A stretch of DNA of 64,000 bases from Sarcocystis neurona (Eukaryota; Apicomplexa; Conoidasida; Eucoccidiorida; Sarcocystidae). Positions 36,234-48,710 of this stretch are shown piece after piece. The notes under the pieces were generated by a model. That model saw nothing but the letters and a program-made list of their open reading frames with translations. It ran no database searches and was not told the origin of the DNA. The stretch spans positions 4,472,673 to 4,536,672 of the forward strand of contig KL647290.1 in assembly GCA_000727475.1 (NCBI GenBank), written 5' to 3'. The position numbers were made by a program, and so were the translations under genes. Every line of letters starts with the position of its first letter. Position 1 is the stretch's first letter.

Positions 36234-39200
36234 CTACTCTTCTCCTGCTTCTGTTTTGAATTTCCACGCCCGTGTCTGTGGAAGTGTTGCGCATGAATTT
36301 AGGAATGTCTCGCTGTCCTCCTCCTCTATCCTGAGTCGAAGCCGCAGCGTCTCTCTACATATTTCCACCAGCCGCAGTAACTCTCGCAGCACTGCTCTGA
36401 TTTGCTGCTGCTGCTGCTGCAGCAGCTCCTGCCTTTTCAAGAGTTGCCCCCCCACACCCCGTCGCTTTTGCTCCTGCTGCTGTAGCTCTGTTTGCCGTAG
36501 CAGCTGCTGGCCTTCCTGTTATTGCCGCTGCTGCTGCCCGCGCTCTCCTTGCTGGCGTTGGTGCTGCTGCTGCTGCTCTTTCTGCCGTTGCTGCTGCTTG
36601 TAGTGCAGCTGTCTCTCCCCGTGCTGCTGCCAGTGCTGCTGCTTGCTCCGCAGCTCCTGTTGCTGTTTTGCCTGCCGCAGCTGTTGCCACCCTGAATCTC
36701 GTTGCTGCTGCTGCGCTGCGTACACAGCTCTTCCTGCTGCGGGAGCCACCGTTCCAGCTGCCGCCGGAGCCCTACACCGCCTCGCAGCTGCACCTCTTCC
36801 TCTCCCACGAGTACTCTTGCCGCTTCTGCTGTTGCAGCGTGCAACTCCGGCTCTTCGAGTAACATCGCAGCAGCATCGCTCTGCCTGCTTGCCCACCGCC
36901 TGCTACTGCTTCTGCTTCCGCTGCCGGCCTCCTCCATACTGCTGCTGCAGCTCCTCTTCCGTTGGCCGCTGCTGTGGTTTCTGCTCTCGCTTCCCACTTC
37001 GTCGCAGCAATTGTAGTACTCTTGACGCGGGCCTTCCGTCGGCCTCTCCCCCCTTCCATACAAGTCTGCAGAACGACGCCGCAGCTGTTGAAACGTAGGT
37101 CGTTCTTCTCTGGGAGAAGGAAAGTCGTCCTTTCTGGAAAGCTGCTGCTTCTCTCCGTACTGCTGCCGCGGCCGTAGTAGTCCCCACCCTTCGAACCCGC
37201 GCCCGTCCTGTTGCTGCTGCTGCTGCTGCTCACTTGTCACCCGTTCAATTTGTCCGTTGTCCTCCTGCTGTTCCTCCTCTTCCTGCCTCTTCCGCTGCTG
37301 CTGCTGCTCCAGTTCCCGCTGCTGCTGCGTTTGCTGCTTCCCGTGCGGCTGCCCCGGCTGCCGACCTTGTCGCTGCTGCTGCCTCTTCCCCTGTTGCGGC
37401 TGCAGCGAGAGTTGCTGCGACACATGAAGGATCTCTATTTCAGGCAGAGATGCGTGCGTGTCTTCCATCACTACCACCACCTGCTGCTGCTGCTCCGCCC
37501 TTCTTGTCTCTTTTTCTTTCCGTTGCTTTGCCGTAACTCGTTCTTCTTCCTCTTCTTCTTCTGTTTCCCTCGCCCGGTGCTGCTGGTGCATCACCCACCC
37601 ATCAGCGCATGCAAAGGAATGTGCTGCTGCGTCTGCTGCAGCGCGGCGCAGCTGCTGCCGCTGCTTTTGCAGAGGTATTTCACGTACTAGCGATGCAAGT
37701 TGTTCTGCATTCCCTCGTTCTGCTGCTGTAGCTGCTGCTCTATCCGTTGCTGCGACTCTCCGTCCTTCCTCTGCTGCTGGTCCTCCCTCTGCTGCTGTCC
37801 GTCCTGCTGCTGCGTTCCACGCGTGCAGAGGCGTGTGCCCGTCTCCGATGGAAGACGCGGCTGCGCGGAAGCCGCAGTCCTTCTCTGTTGTTCTTCTTGC
37901 TGCTGCTGCCCCACCTTCTGCAGCTCCATTTCTTCCTGCTGCTGCTGTTGCAGCATGCCTGTCGTCGGTAGGTCCTTGCTGCATCAGCAGATTTCTTTTT
38001 CTCTTCCCCTCAAAACTCCCTTCCGAGCTGCGGCTCCGTCTTGCTGCCGCTGCAGCTGCTTCTCGAATCGCTCGTTTGCCGTCGCTTCTGCTTCTTGGCT
38101 CCTGCTGCTGCGGCAGCAAAGCAGCCTCCGACTTCTGCTTCCACCAGGAAGACACTCCTCCTGCTGCTGCTTCTCCACCAGCACCTGCTGCTGCGACTGC
38201 ACCAACTCCTCCACCAGCGGCCGCTGCGCTTCCTGCCGCTGCTGCTGCAGCAGCTATCGCGAGCTTCCCCGCCGCAATACACTCTGCGAGTTGCTCAGGA
38301 GCAGCTGCACGTATGGCCCGAGCAGCAGCAGCTGCTGCTATTGCCGCTGCGGCACCGCTTATGTCTGCTGTAGCATCCGGTTCGATGTTTCTGCGACTTC
38401 CTAGCAACCCCACAGGCAAAGCAGCAAGTTCTGCTCTCTCCTCGATTCCTGCTGCAGTGTCGCCAATAGCAGCACCGACCTTAGCAGCAGCAGTAGCAGT
38501 CTTCTTTTCTTCACCGCGATGCGGCCTCTGCTGCATGCGCCGCACGACCCAAAAGCCTGGTTGCCTTTGCTGTTGCTGCTGCTCCGACTGCCGTCGTTCT
38601 TCCGGTTTCTCCCCCTCCTCCTGCGTCTGTTGCTCCAGCAAAAGTCTCCGCTGCTGCTGCAGCTGCGCCGTCAAAAGCAATGTGTTCTCGTGCTGCTCCT
38701 GCGGTGACAGCAGTTCTTCTTTCTTCTGCTCCTCTTCTTCCTGCTGCTCCACGCACCCCTGCGCTGCGCTGAGAAGACCTCCCGACTGCTGCTCTTGCTG
38801 GGGTTGCGGCACGGCTACCTCTCCTTGTCGCTCCTCGCCGTCCTGCGCCCGCGGCGCCACGTGCCCCCCACCTTGCTGCTGCTGCTGCTGCAAACGGGGA
38901 AACTGCTGCACCGTATCGCCGTCGCCGTAGAGCGAGAAATTCCCCCGCAAAGCAGGAAGAATTTGCTGAGTCCGAACGTCGGCAGCAGAGAGAACGGCAG
39001 TAGCAGGCGCAGAAGAAGAACTGAAAGCGTCAGCACACAGTGCAGCAGGAAGAGTTGTGGCAGACTGCCGAGCAGCAGCTGCAGCAGCACCAGCAACAGC
39101 AGCATGTTCCACCGAAGCCTCTGGACGGCCGTGGTCGTATCTCTGGCGGGTCGCTTCTGCTTCAGAAGCGGCAGCGGCAGAAAGGACAGCAGCAGTTTTC

Positions 39201-42200
39201 TTTGCAGTTGAAGCATCAAGGTCGGCGGTCTCCCACCTCTCAGCAGCAGCAGCCGTTGCCGGGAAATCTGCTCTCCCTTCTTCATCTGTGCCACTTGTCT
39301 GCCTCGTCACAGCGGCAGCTGCTGCTGAGTCGCTGAATCTTCTGCCTTCTGCAGCAGTAGCAACAGGACGGACGCGAGGAACAGCAGCAGAAGGTGGCGT
39401 GGCCGCTGTTGTGTCAGCAGCAGCCTCAGGAGGAGGGGAGAAACCTTGCGCCTGCTGCTGCAGAAACAGCGAAGGCGGAGAGGGAGAGGGAGGAGGAGGA
39501 GCAGGAGCAGCAGCAGCATGAATCGAGAACGGAGAGCCAACAGCAACAAAGTCCGACGCAGAGTACAAAGACGTAAAACTGCAAGGCCACAGAGAAGCGA
39601 GGCTCTCGAGATCTGCCGCTGACGAAGAAATATCGAAGGAATCGCAGTGAACGGGGACAGCAAAGACGCTACGACTTCCTGCACCCGCTGCCGCTGTCTC
39701 CGACCCGTCGTATCCCCTGCCCAGTCCTACTCCTGCTCCTCCGTCTTCGACGACCTCTGCTTCTGCTGCTGCTCCTTTCCCTGCTGCTCCTGTTCCTGCG
39801 GCTGTCGCTGCTCCTCTCGGTGTTGCTTTTCCTCTTGCCGACGCTGCTGCTTCTCCTCCTCCTCCTCTCTCGACACGCGCTGCAAGTTCGTCCGGCGCTG
39901 CTCTTCCGTCTCCTGCTGCTGCAGCTGCTGCTCGTCCGTCTTCTGCTGCTGCCTTGCTGGTGGCCAGACTGCCACCTGCTGCAGCCGCCTCTTCAGCAGC
40001 GTTAGCAGCAGCACCGATGGAGGAGCAAGCTGAAGAAGAGATAACCAGCTGTTCTTCTTCGGCTGCTGGGAGAGAATAATATGCTGCGGCCTGCGAGGAA
40101 GCAAGTGCTGCAGGCTGTATTGATGTTCCTGCTGCTGCTTCTCCTCCCTTTCCTCCACTCGCGCTACTTCCTGCTGCTGCTGCTGGCGGCACCTCATCGT
40201 CGCTCGCTCCCTCTGCTGCCACTTTGTTTGCAGCTTTGAGTCTGCCCGTCGAGTTCTCTTCACCTACTTCCTCCTCAGTTGCTGCTGTTCTCTGTCTGCA
40301 GTGTCCTGCTGCTGCTGCTGAGACTTTTTGACGTGCATTTTCTGCTGAGATTTCTGTAGTTCCATAGCTGCCACAGCAGCCTGACGCTGCTGCTGGCTCG
40401 GAGCCGCTCCCTGTTGCTATTGCTTCTGGTGCAGCACGGATAGTGCTGCCTCCCCCTGTTGAGCGCGCTGCAGCCAGGGGGGACGCCACCGACTGCTGCT
40501 GCTCCCAGGCGTCCTGCGGCCGCACGAGTGGCTGCGGCCCCACTTCTTTCCTCGACGGAGAAACTGTGTCAAACGCAGCTTCTTCATTTCCTGCAGCCGC
40601 TGCAGCATGAGCAACACAGGGAGCAGCAATAGACGCCTGAGCAGTGTCCCTCGCACCACCAGCAACGCCTGCCGCAGGAGCAGCAGTAGGACTTGCCAAG
40701 GCAGCTGCGCCGCGAGTCTCTTGAAAAGAAGAAGAAGAAGCAACAACAGCGCCGCTGAAGGTTTCGTTGCAAATCCGCTGTTCTGCTGCTGCATGCGACT
40801 CCTCAGCGCAGTAGCCTCTTGCAGCAGCGCCAGGGCTCTGCCGGTCACTGCTGCTGCGCTCAGTCAAAAAACGCTGCTGCTGCTGCGGTGGAGTGTCGCG
40901 CGGCCTATGTCGCTGCTGCTGCTCCTGGGAGTGCTGCTGCTGTAGCCGTCGTCCCTGCTGCTGTTCCTGAAAAGCCTGCGGCTGCTCTTCCTGCTGCTGC
41001 TGCCGTCCGTCCTGCTGCTGTTGGAGCCGTTGCTGGTCTTGCACGCGTTGCTGCTGCAGATGCGGTCTGCAGCGCAGCGCGGTGGGGGGAAGGGAGCTGC
41101 GCTGCGGCTCACACTGCAGCAGCAGCGGCGTCTGTGCTTCTGACGCATCAGCTTCGCGCCTGCCGCTGCAGCTGCTTGCGCGGCTGTTCTGGCTGCTGTT
41201 TCGGTTGCTGTTCCTGCGTCCCCTGCTCCCAGTGTTACCTCCCCCCTCGGTCGCCGGAGCAGCAGCGGCACGAGAGGCAGAATCAGCAATAGCGGCAATC
41301 GCAGCAGCAGCAGCACCACCACACTCAGCAGCAGGTGCTTCGGCTATACTGCTGCTGCAAGCGGCCATGTTTGAATCTTCTGTTGCTGTCGTAGCCCCAA
41401 CTTCGTCTGCGCATACCGGCAGCAGCTGCTGGGCTCCTCCTGCTGCTCCTCGTCCGGCATAGAATGGTCCGCCTCCTCTCCCTTCCCTACCCCTTGGAGC
41501 AGCAGCAGCACAAGTCAACGCGGCTGCTGCCGCTTCTCCGGCTGCTGAGGAATAAGGACGACCGTCTCCTCCTCCCGTCTCTATGTTGCCTGTTTCTGCT
41601 TGTCTCAAAATAGCGGCGGTACCGCTGCGCTGGGGATAAACCCGCAGGGTCTGCCCTGCCCCCTGCTGCCGCCGCTGCTCCTCGTCGGTCCCGTCCTCGA
41701 GCGGCTGCTGGCGCTGCTGCAGCGTGCTTTGGTAAGGCTGCCGGTGCTGTAGCAGATGCTCGCGTGGGTGTGGCCGCCGCAGGAGGTACCTCTCCACTTG
41801 TCGCTGCTGCTGCTGCGGTTGTTGCAGTTGCTGCTGCTTCCCCTGCTCTTGCTTTCGCTGCTGCTGCTGCCCGCAGGGAAGTTCTATGGAAGCAGTTTCC
41901 TGCAGCAGACAAAGACTTAGGGCAGGACCCGAGAGAAGATCCCCCAGCAGCAGACCGACGGAATTGACGAGTGAATGCATGCGTCCCCCGCGTCTGTGGG
42001 AAGCAGCAGCGGCGGGGGGCGAAGACGGCAGTGGAGCGACGATAGGAGAAGCAGAAGCAGCTCGGTGCTTTGCTGCTGCTGAAGAACAAGAAGAAGAAAG
42101 ACGACAGACTTGCTCGCGCACCCCTCGCAGCAGTTGCTGTTGGTCCTGCTGTTTCTCTCCGACCGACTGCTGCTGCTGCTCCTGCGGGCACAGCTGCTGC

Positions 42201-45200
42201 AACCCCTCCCGCTGCTGCTGCTGCTGCTCGATGAGGTCTGACTTGCAAGACAGCTGCTGTGAGCCTTGCTGCTGCAGCAGCAGCTGCTGCGGGCCGCGTC
42301 GCTGCTGTGGGGTGGGGCTCAGCGCGGGCGGGTAAGACACCAGAGACGCAGACAAACTGCTGCTGCTGCCGCTCTGCTGCTCTCTCTGTCTCGCGTACAG
42401 CCACACGCTGGGGCTGCTTCCTTCTGATATATGCAGATGCGCGGCAGTTAAACACAGCGCTGGCTGATGGAGCGTTCCTCCTGCTCCTGCTTTGGCTTCT
42501 GCTGCAGGCTCAGTCTCAGCAGCAGGAGACGGAAGATACGAGCCAACTTCCTCGTCTGTTGCTGCTGCAGAACAAGCCGCTGCTGCTGCTTCTGCAGCAC
42601 TGGTAGAAGAGAATTTTGCTGCTGCTGCTGCTGCTGCCGCTCCTGCTTGATCCTCCACCAGAAACTGCTTCTGCCGGGCAGCCAACACTGCCGCAGCAGC
42701 TGCGGCAGTATTTCTCTTTCCTGCTTGACTGGATTCCTCCTTCAGCCTTTCCTGCTGCTGCTGCTGCTTCTGCTGCTCTTCTCTCTGCGCCTTCTGCTGC
42801 TGCCGTCTTTCGGCCTGGGGGGGCGGCTCTGGCCCGCGCGCTTCCTCCTGCTGCTGTTCCTGTAGCACTCTCATGTCTGTTGCCTGCAGCGGCTGCTGCT
42901 TTTTTCTCTGGTCTTCCCGCCGGAGCAGCTGTTGCTGCGGGTCTGTCTCCTGCTGCCCCACACTCTGGCCAGCTGCAGGAGCAGCAGATTCCTGTCTTCG
43001 ACGAGGCAGCCTTTCTAAAGGCTTCCGCTCGCCGACGAGGTACGCTTGGGCACAAGTGCTGCTGCTGGTGCTTCTCACGCTGCAGTCTTCTCGGCCAGTG
43101 CTGCTGCTGCTGCTGACATCAGTGCCTCCCCCTGCGCCGGCAGAAGCCACCTGACGTGCTCCTGTTGCCGCTCCGGCCGCCGCTTTTCTTCTCTCGGCCG
43201 CAGCGCTAAACGGCTGCTGCTGCCGCTGCAGCACCTGCTGTCTCACCGATGATGCGTCAGCGGACACACTCCACCTCCCTGCCTCCCTTGCGTATCCGCC
43301 GTTTCCTGCTGCTCTTTCTGCTCCCTCCCGCAGGGACGCTGCTGCTGCAGCTGGTGCTGCTGCCTTCTCCGACGCAGTTGCTGCTGCTGTTGCTGGTTCT
43401 CCTCCCGTTGCTGCTCCTCTTCTTTCTCCTGCTGCTGTCGGCCTGACGCCGGCTCCTGCTCTTCCTGTCGTACCGGCCTCAGCTGTTGCAGCACCACCAG
43501 CAACAGCGCCAGTGGCTGCGCTGCTGTCCTCTACGTCCGTGAAGTGAGTCAGAGGCACACATGACTGCCTAGCCGCCGCAGCAGCGGGAGTTGATATTTT
43601 GTTGTGCGATAGCAGCACTGACTGCGTCTGCAGCGGTGCGGCGCTGCTGCTGCGCATGCGGGTGCTGTCGTCCACTTGGCTGCGCTGGAGGGGCGCTGCT
43701 GCTGCGGTTGCTGCTGCGGTTTCCCGGTCGCTGCCCTGTCGCAGCTGCTGTGAGACTGCAGCCGCGCAGAACAGTCCTCCAGTGCCGGCAGCAGGACCAG
43801 CTGCTGCAGCAGCCAGGGGAGAATCAACGGCGGCAAGAGTCGCAGAAGCTGCGGCAGCAGCGGTGAGGGAAACAGGCGCCAGTGCACCTGCTGACAACGT
43901 ACTTCTGACCGAAGCAGCGGCACGGCCTTTAGCAGCACAAAGAGCTGCGCGCCCATGAAATACAGCAGTAGCAGCAGCACTCTTGGCAGCAGCAGCGGCA
44001 ATTTTGTGAAGGGCAGGGGCAGGTGGAGGAGGAGGAACAGCAGCAGCAGCACGGCCCCCAGCAGCCGCAGCACCCGCAGCGGCGTGAAGCAGGGGCCGAG
44101 CAGCAGCAGTGGAAGGAGAAGAAAGAGCACTTCCCGCTGCAGAGGCATCAGCAGCAGTGGACGAAGAATAAGCAGCAGCAGGATCAGTTTCTACAGCCGA
44201 GGAATCAGCAGCAGACGACAGGCGACTTACACTAGGCTGGCCCGAGTTGCCGTCGGTGCTAAGGGTTGCCAAGCGCTGCTCTAGCAGGCTGCCGCTTTTT
44301 AAAGCGTCCAGCTCTCCTGCTGCAGCAGTAGCAACTTCAAGCGGCGTCTGCGTCTCGCAGGATTGTTGCTGCTGCTTCTCTTCCCTCTGCTGTCGCTCAC
44401 ACTGCTGTAGGTGCTTCTTCTGCGGCCGCTCGCCTGCCCGTTGATGCGGCTCGTAGGGGGAGCGCTGTCGAGACGTTGAAGCAACTTGCTGTAGCTGCTG
44501 CTGCTGTAGATGATAATCTTGCCCGATGAGAAGCTCACCGCGGTGTTTCTCCTTCCGTAGCTGCTGCAGGAGGGGCTGCTGCTGATCTCGCTGCCTCTCT
44601 AGCTGCTCGTGCTGCTGCTGTTGCTGCTCCTGCTCCTGCTGCTGCTGCTCGTGGTGCTGCTGTTGCTGCTCCGGAGAGGAGTGAAGCGAGGAGCGGCGGT
44701 GGTGGTGGAGAGGCGATCGCGGGGACGGAGAAGGAGGTAGCGGCGCGGCTGCTGCTGCCGCTTCTTCTTCCCCACCTTCTGCTCTTGCTTGCTGCTGTTG
44801 CTTGCAGCTGTTCCTGCTGCCACATCGTTGCGAAGAGCAGCTGCTTAAGCGAGACGCAGCCAAGTTGCTGCTGCCGGTGCTGCTGCTGGAATCTGGAGCC
44901 GCAGTCCCCGAGGAGAAGCCTGTCGGTCCCGCCTGCGAATTCCGACGTGCCAGCAGCAGCGTGCTGGCTGCACCAGCACCAGAAGCAGCAGCAAAGAAGT
45001 CAGGTACGGACGGCTGGCCGCAGGGAGGGGCACTTCTACTCAGTAGCACCGCCTCCTGTTTTTTCTGCCGCTCCTGCTGTTGCTGTGGCAACTGCTGCAG
45101 GTGAATCCCCTGCGTCAACTTCTGCTGCACTCCCTGCTGGGCGTCTTGCTGCTGCCGGTGTTGCTGCTGCAGCGCTAGGCCGTGGCGGCCTGGGAGGCCC

Positions 45201-47350
45201 TGCTGTCCTCTTCGAGGCTCTTGCATCGCGAGCGATCCAGCAGGAGGTCGACCTCTTCTAGCAGACGCTGCTGTTGTTGTGGCCGCTTCTGTTGCTGTTC
45301 CTCCTGACGCTGCTGCTGCTGGTGCTGCGGCTTCTGCGAATGCTGCTTTTGCGCCGGCGGCCGCAGAGGCTGCAGCTGCCTCTGTTCTTGCCAGAGTGAG
45401 AGACTGACCAGCAGCAGCAGTTGCGGAGGAACGTTGAGAAGCACGCTGTAGAGCGGCAGCCGCACAAGGCCACATGTCACTCCCGTTCGGCTGTTCGGCT
45501 GCTGCTGCTGCTATCATCGGTGCTGCAGCAATCACAAAGCTACTCTGACTTTTGTTGCTCGTAGGCAGCAGCCAGTGCCTGCTGATATACTGCTGCTGCT
45601 GGCGCTGTTCCTGCCCGTCGCCGTGCTGTTGTGGAGAACAGACGCCATGCTGCTGATCTCGCGGACTCTGCTCCTGCGTGGTACACAGAAGAACCATGCC
45701 TTCTTGCTGCTGCTGGGTCGGTTCCTGCTGCTGCTTCTCGTTCGCCCGCTGCTGCTGTGGCTGTTGCGGATTCTGCTGCTGCTGCCGATTCTGCCGCAGC
45801 TGTTGGTGATGCTGTGGCTTCTGCTGTCGCTGCTGCTGCAGCAGTTGATGCTGTGTGTGCACGGGAGCCAAAAAAGACGAGGCGGCGCTACGATCGGCTG
45901 CAGCTACGGAAGCAGCCGCTGCTGCAGCACCTGCTGCAGCGGCCGCTGCTGCATCTGCTGCTGCGGCCGCTGCTGCGACTGCTGCGTCCGCTGCTGCTGC
46001 GGGACCTGGTAGCACGTTCGTTACCGGCAGCAGGACACCGTCAGCAGCAGTAGTAGCAGAATGAAAGGAGGATCGTCCCGAATCGTCTGATGCAGCTGCA
46101 CCAGCATGTAACAACGAGGAAACGGCTGCAGCAGGAGATCCGCCAGCAGCAGCAGAATACCGCGGAGCAGCTGCTGCAGCAGAGTATCCCACACCAGCAG
46201 CAACAGGGTGGTTAACGTCTGCAGCAGCAGCAGGCCTAGACGCAGGAAATACTGCAGGAGCAGCAGCCCTGCGCGAGAGTCGTGATGCAACGTTACTGCT
46301 GCTGGAGGGGAGCTGCTGCCCTCCTGACGGAGCCCCGTTTACCTGCTGTTGATGCTGCCCTTGCTGTAGATGGGGAGACAGCTGCTGCTGTAGCGACCGG
46401 CTTTGTAGCACCACCTGTTGCTGCTGCTTGAAGGGTGAATCGCGGTCAGCAGCAGAGGCAGCACGCCTCTGTGCAGTGCCTGTGCGCAGTGCTGGCGCTG
46501 CTGCTGCTCGAAGCCAGGCTGCCCGTACCGGTGCTGCGGCATGTAGGGAGCCTCCTGTTTCTGCTGCTGCGGGTGACTGAGGCGGCGCCGCTGCTGCTCC
46601 TGCGATTTCTGCTGCTGTTGTGGGTGGATGCTGTAGGGCTGCGGTCGAGAGAAAACTGTCGCTGCAGCGGCGGCCTGCTGCAGCCGTCCCCACGCGAGCT
46701 GCTGTTGCTCCAGCAGCAGCAGCACGAGCAGCAGTGGAAGCCGCAGCAGTGCCGGCCGGAAGAAGAGCAGCAGCGGGGTCACGCAGCACCTGAAGAGAGC
46801 GGAGTGCAGCAGCAGGCGGGGAGCAGCAGCAGCAGCAGTACAGCCAGAGGTGTATCCAGTAAACACGTCCCTGTGCGGTTGCTGCTGCTCGAGAAGCTGC
46901 TGCTGCGCAGCGAACTGCAGTTGCTGCTGGGGAAGCTGCTGCAGCTTGAGGAGCTGCTGCTGCTGATGGAAGTGCAACGGGTCAGGCTGAGACTCAAAAG
47001 CAGCTGCACCAGGCGCCCCTGCGAGGATATCTGCCTGCGGTTGCTGGACCCTGTTGTACTCTTCCTGCTGCACCTGCCAGCGGTTCTGTTGCAGCTGCTG
47101 CTGCCGTTGTAGTTGTTGCTGCTGTTGCAGTTGTTGCTGCTGTTGCAGTTGTTGCTGCCGTTGTAGTTGTTGCTGCCGTTGTAGTTGTTGCTGCTGTTGC
47201 AGTTGTTGCTGCTGTTGCAGTTGCTGTTGCTGCTGCGGTGGGTGGTCCTTGAGGTCGGCGACGTGGAGGTTGCAAATGTGTAGGGGTTCCTGCAGATGTG
47301 TGGGGACGCTGGGGAAGAGAGGCGCAAACTCGGCGCTGCACGAGTAGCAG
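36234..47350 (-). CDS. Giant gene 1: Ala/Gln/Ser-run protein of about 3,600 residues, function unknown
   Basis: Exon 3 is open without a stop from 46789 to beyond 36794, over 3,330 codons; chance cannot explain this. Its product is built from Ala, Gln, Ser and Glu runs with islands of normal sequence (HCDSFDISSSAADLESLASL, RMHSLVNSVGLLLGDLLSG). Exon 2 (46867-47350) follows acceptor TTTTTGCTGCTGCAG and reads YSCSAEFAPLFPSVPTHLQE, PLHICNLHVADLKDHPP, then repeated LQQQQQ. A 77-nt intron (46790-46866; GAC|GTGTTT...CTCTCTTCAG) joins the two in phase. A final exon (36234-36515) encodes a helical segment (QLLKRQELLQQQQQQIRAVL, ELLRLVEICRETLRLRL); a phase-matching donor GAG|GTGCAG lies at 36793. The first exon, with the ATG, is not found. 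No domain recognised; probably a largely disordered scaffold or nuclear protein. Confidence 0.7.
47102..47235. repeat. 18-bp minisatellite encoding LQQQQQ
   Basis: About seven copies of an 18-bp unit (plus strand TTGTTGCTGCTGTTGCAG with CGT variants) lie within exon 2 of giant gene 1. Sense translation is LQQQQQ or LQRQQQ. CAA/CAG alternation and CTA/CTG leucines show that the unit, not single CAG triplets, was amplified. Confidence 0.85.
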
Positions 47351-47454
47351 CTGCAGCAGCAAAAACAAAAAAATATTCACCGGCGCACCGCCCTCACTGC
47401 TAGTCGCAGACGCAGGGTAATACCCCAGTGTAGACATATCCGGATACGCCAGTA

Positions 47455-47690
47455 CATGTATATACAAATACTGCTGTATATGTGTATATATATGCGCATG
47501 TATGTATACGTGTACGTGACGACACTACCTTTCCCCTCAAGTATTGCTGTGTATGTACGTACGTATATATATATATCTATACGTATAGGTGACGACAGTA
47601 CTTTTCCCTACAAGTATTGCTGTATATGTATGTACGTATATATATATGCGCATGTATTTGTACGTATAGGTGACGACAGTACCTTTCCCT
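47455..47690. repeat. TATGTACGTATA microsatellite, three ~70-bp units
   Basis: Three copies of a block TAC(G)TGTACGT..ATAGGTGACGACAGTAC(C)TTTTCCCT..CAAGTATTGCTGTATATGT, at roughly 47508, 47582 and 47662. The conserved core GTGACGACAGTACCTTTCCC is not simple sequence. It lies between giant gene 1 exon 2 and the next minus-strand sequence, so it may be intron 1 of that gene. Confidence 0.7.
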
Positions 47691-47921
47691 TTCTATCTGT
47701 CTATTTGTGTGTGTATCTCGACAAAGAGAGGGAGACGAAGAGAGAAGCGCGGCACAGGCACAGACGCGCCGGTGGACGCATGCAGAGCGCCGCAGGAAGA
47801 CGGCGACAAACGAAGGGGATCGGCTCTACTGATGCGAAGCCTGCGCAGCAGGTTCTCTCCCTGATCTATGAGAACAAAAATGTGTGGGGCGTAGAAGAAG
47901 AAGCAGCAGCAGCAGAACCCC

Positions 47922-48710
47922 ATGCGCAGCAGCCGCGACGCAGAGCAGCGGTGCAGCAGCTGCAGGCAGAGGGGCATCAGCAGGGGGCAGAGCGGCAGCA
48001 GCAGCAGCACGCGGGACGCAGCAGCGTGTCCAGCGCGTGGTAGCAGCAGCAACACGAGGAAGGCAGCCACAGTAGCCGCAGCAAGCAGACCAGCAGCGAA
48101 AAGGGGGCAGCAGGTAGCGGAGCAGCATTTGGAGCAGGACGAGGGAGCCAACGGCGCAGCATATGGAGCACCAGCGAGAGAGCAGGAGGCCGGAGCGAGC
48201 AGCAGCAAATGCGTGTGCGTCAGTGAACAGTGCTGCTGCAGTTCGATGTCTGCAGCTGAGAGTATACCTTTTCTTTGCGGAAGTGGATCTGCTGGGCAAC
48301 TGTTGCACCTCGTTGCAGGCGCCTGTTGCCCGCTGCATCTGCTGTCTTTCTTCTTCTCGCTGCTGCTGCTGCTGTTCATGGTCTGGCTGATGAAGGAGTT
48401 GCTGCAACGTGTGGAAGCCGCATCGCTGCGTGAGAAGTTGCTGCGGGTGTCGCAGCAGCGCGTGGGGTTGCTGCTGGTCCTCCCGCGAGGAAGAAGAAGA
48501 AGAAGAAGAGAGCGGATGTCGGCGGTTCACAGCAGCAGTAGGAGGCGAGGAGAGGCCGTCTGGGTGATGGCAGTGGCACGTGTTGGCAGCAGCAGCAAGA
48601 TCACTGCTGTTGCTGCTGTTGTTACCGCTGTTGCTGCTGTTGTGGCAGCAGCAGCAGCAGCTGTTTCTCGGGACGGGCGGCGGGAAGGGCAGATGCTGCA
48701 GGGGGTATAG
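47922..48710 (+). CDS. Ambiguous low-complexity open frame with a possible membrane helix
   Basis: The plus-strand frame (262 codons) has an Ala/Gln-rich start (KRGQQVAEQHLEQDEGANG), a hydrophobic stretch (LLSFFFSLLLLLFMVWLMK) followed by an amphipathic helix (ELLQRVEAASLREKLLRVS). CAG is on plus up to 48200 but CTG is on plus after 48340, where the minus strand (47826-48842) reads an equally protein-like Gln-rich frame (REDQQQPHALLRHPQQLL). One of the two is probably a shadow, and the strand cannot be settled from sequence. Confidence 0.25.
   Translation: MRSSRDAEQRCSSCRQRGISRGQSGSSSSTRDAAACPARGSSSNTRKAATVAAASRPAAKRGQQVAEQHLEQDEGANGAAYGAPAREQEAGASSSKCVCVSEQCCCSSMSAAESIPFLCGSGSAGQLLHLVAGACCPLHLLSFFFSLLLLLFMVWLMKELLQRVEAASLREKLLRVSQQRVGLLLVLPRGRRRRRRERMSAVHSSSRRRGEAVWVMAVARVGSSSKITAVAAVVTAVAAVVAAAAAAVSRDGRREGQMLQGV

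Noticed and set aside
37458..38930. 490-codon plus-strand Cys/Ser/Ala ORF
   Set aside because: Antisense to giant gene 1; CTG on this strand gives Cys/Leu/Ala strings, unlike the sense frame.
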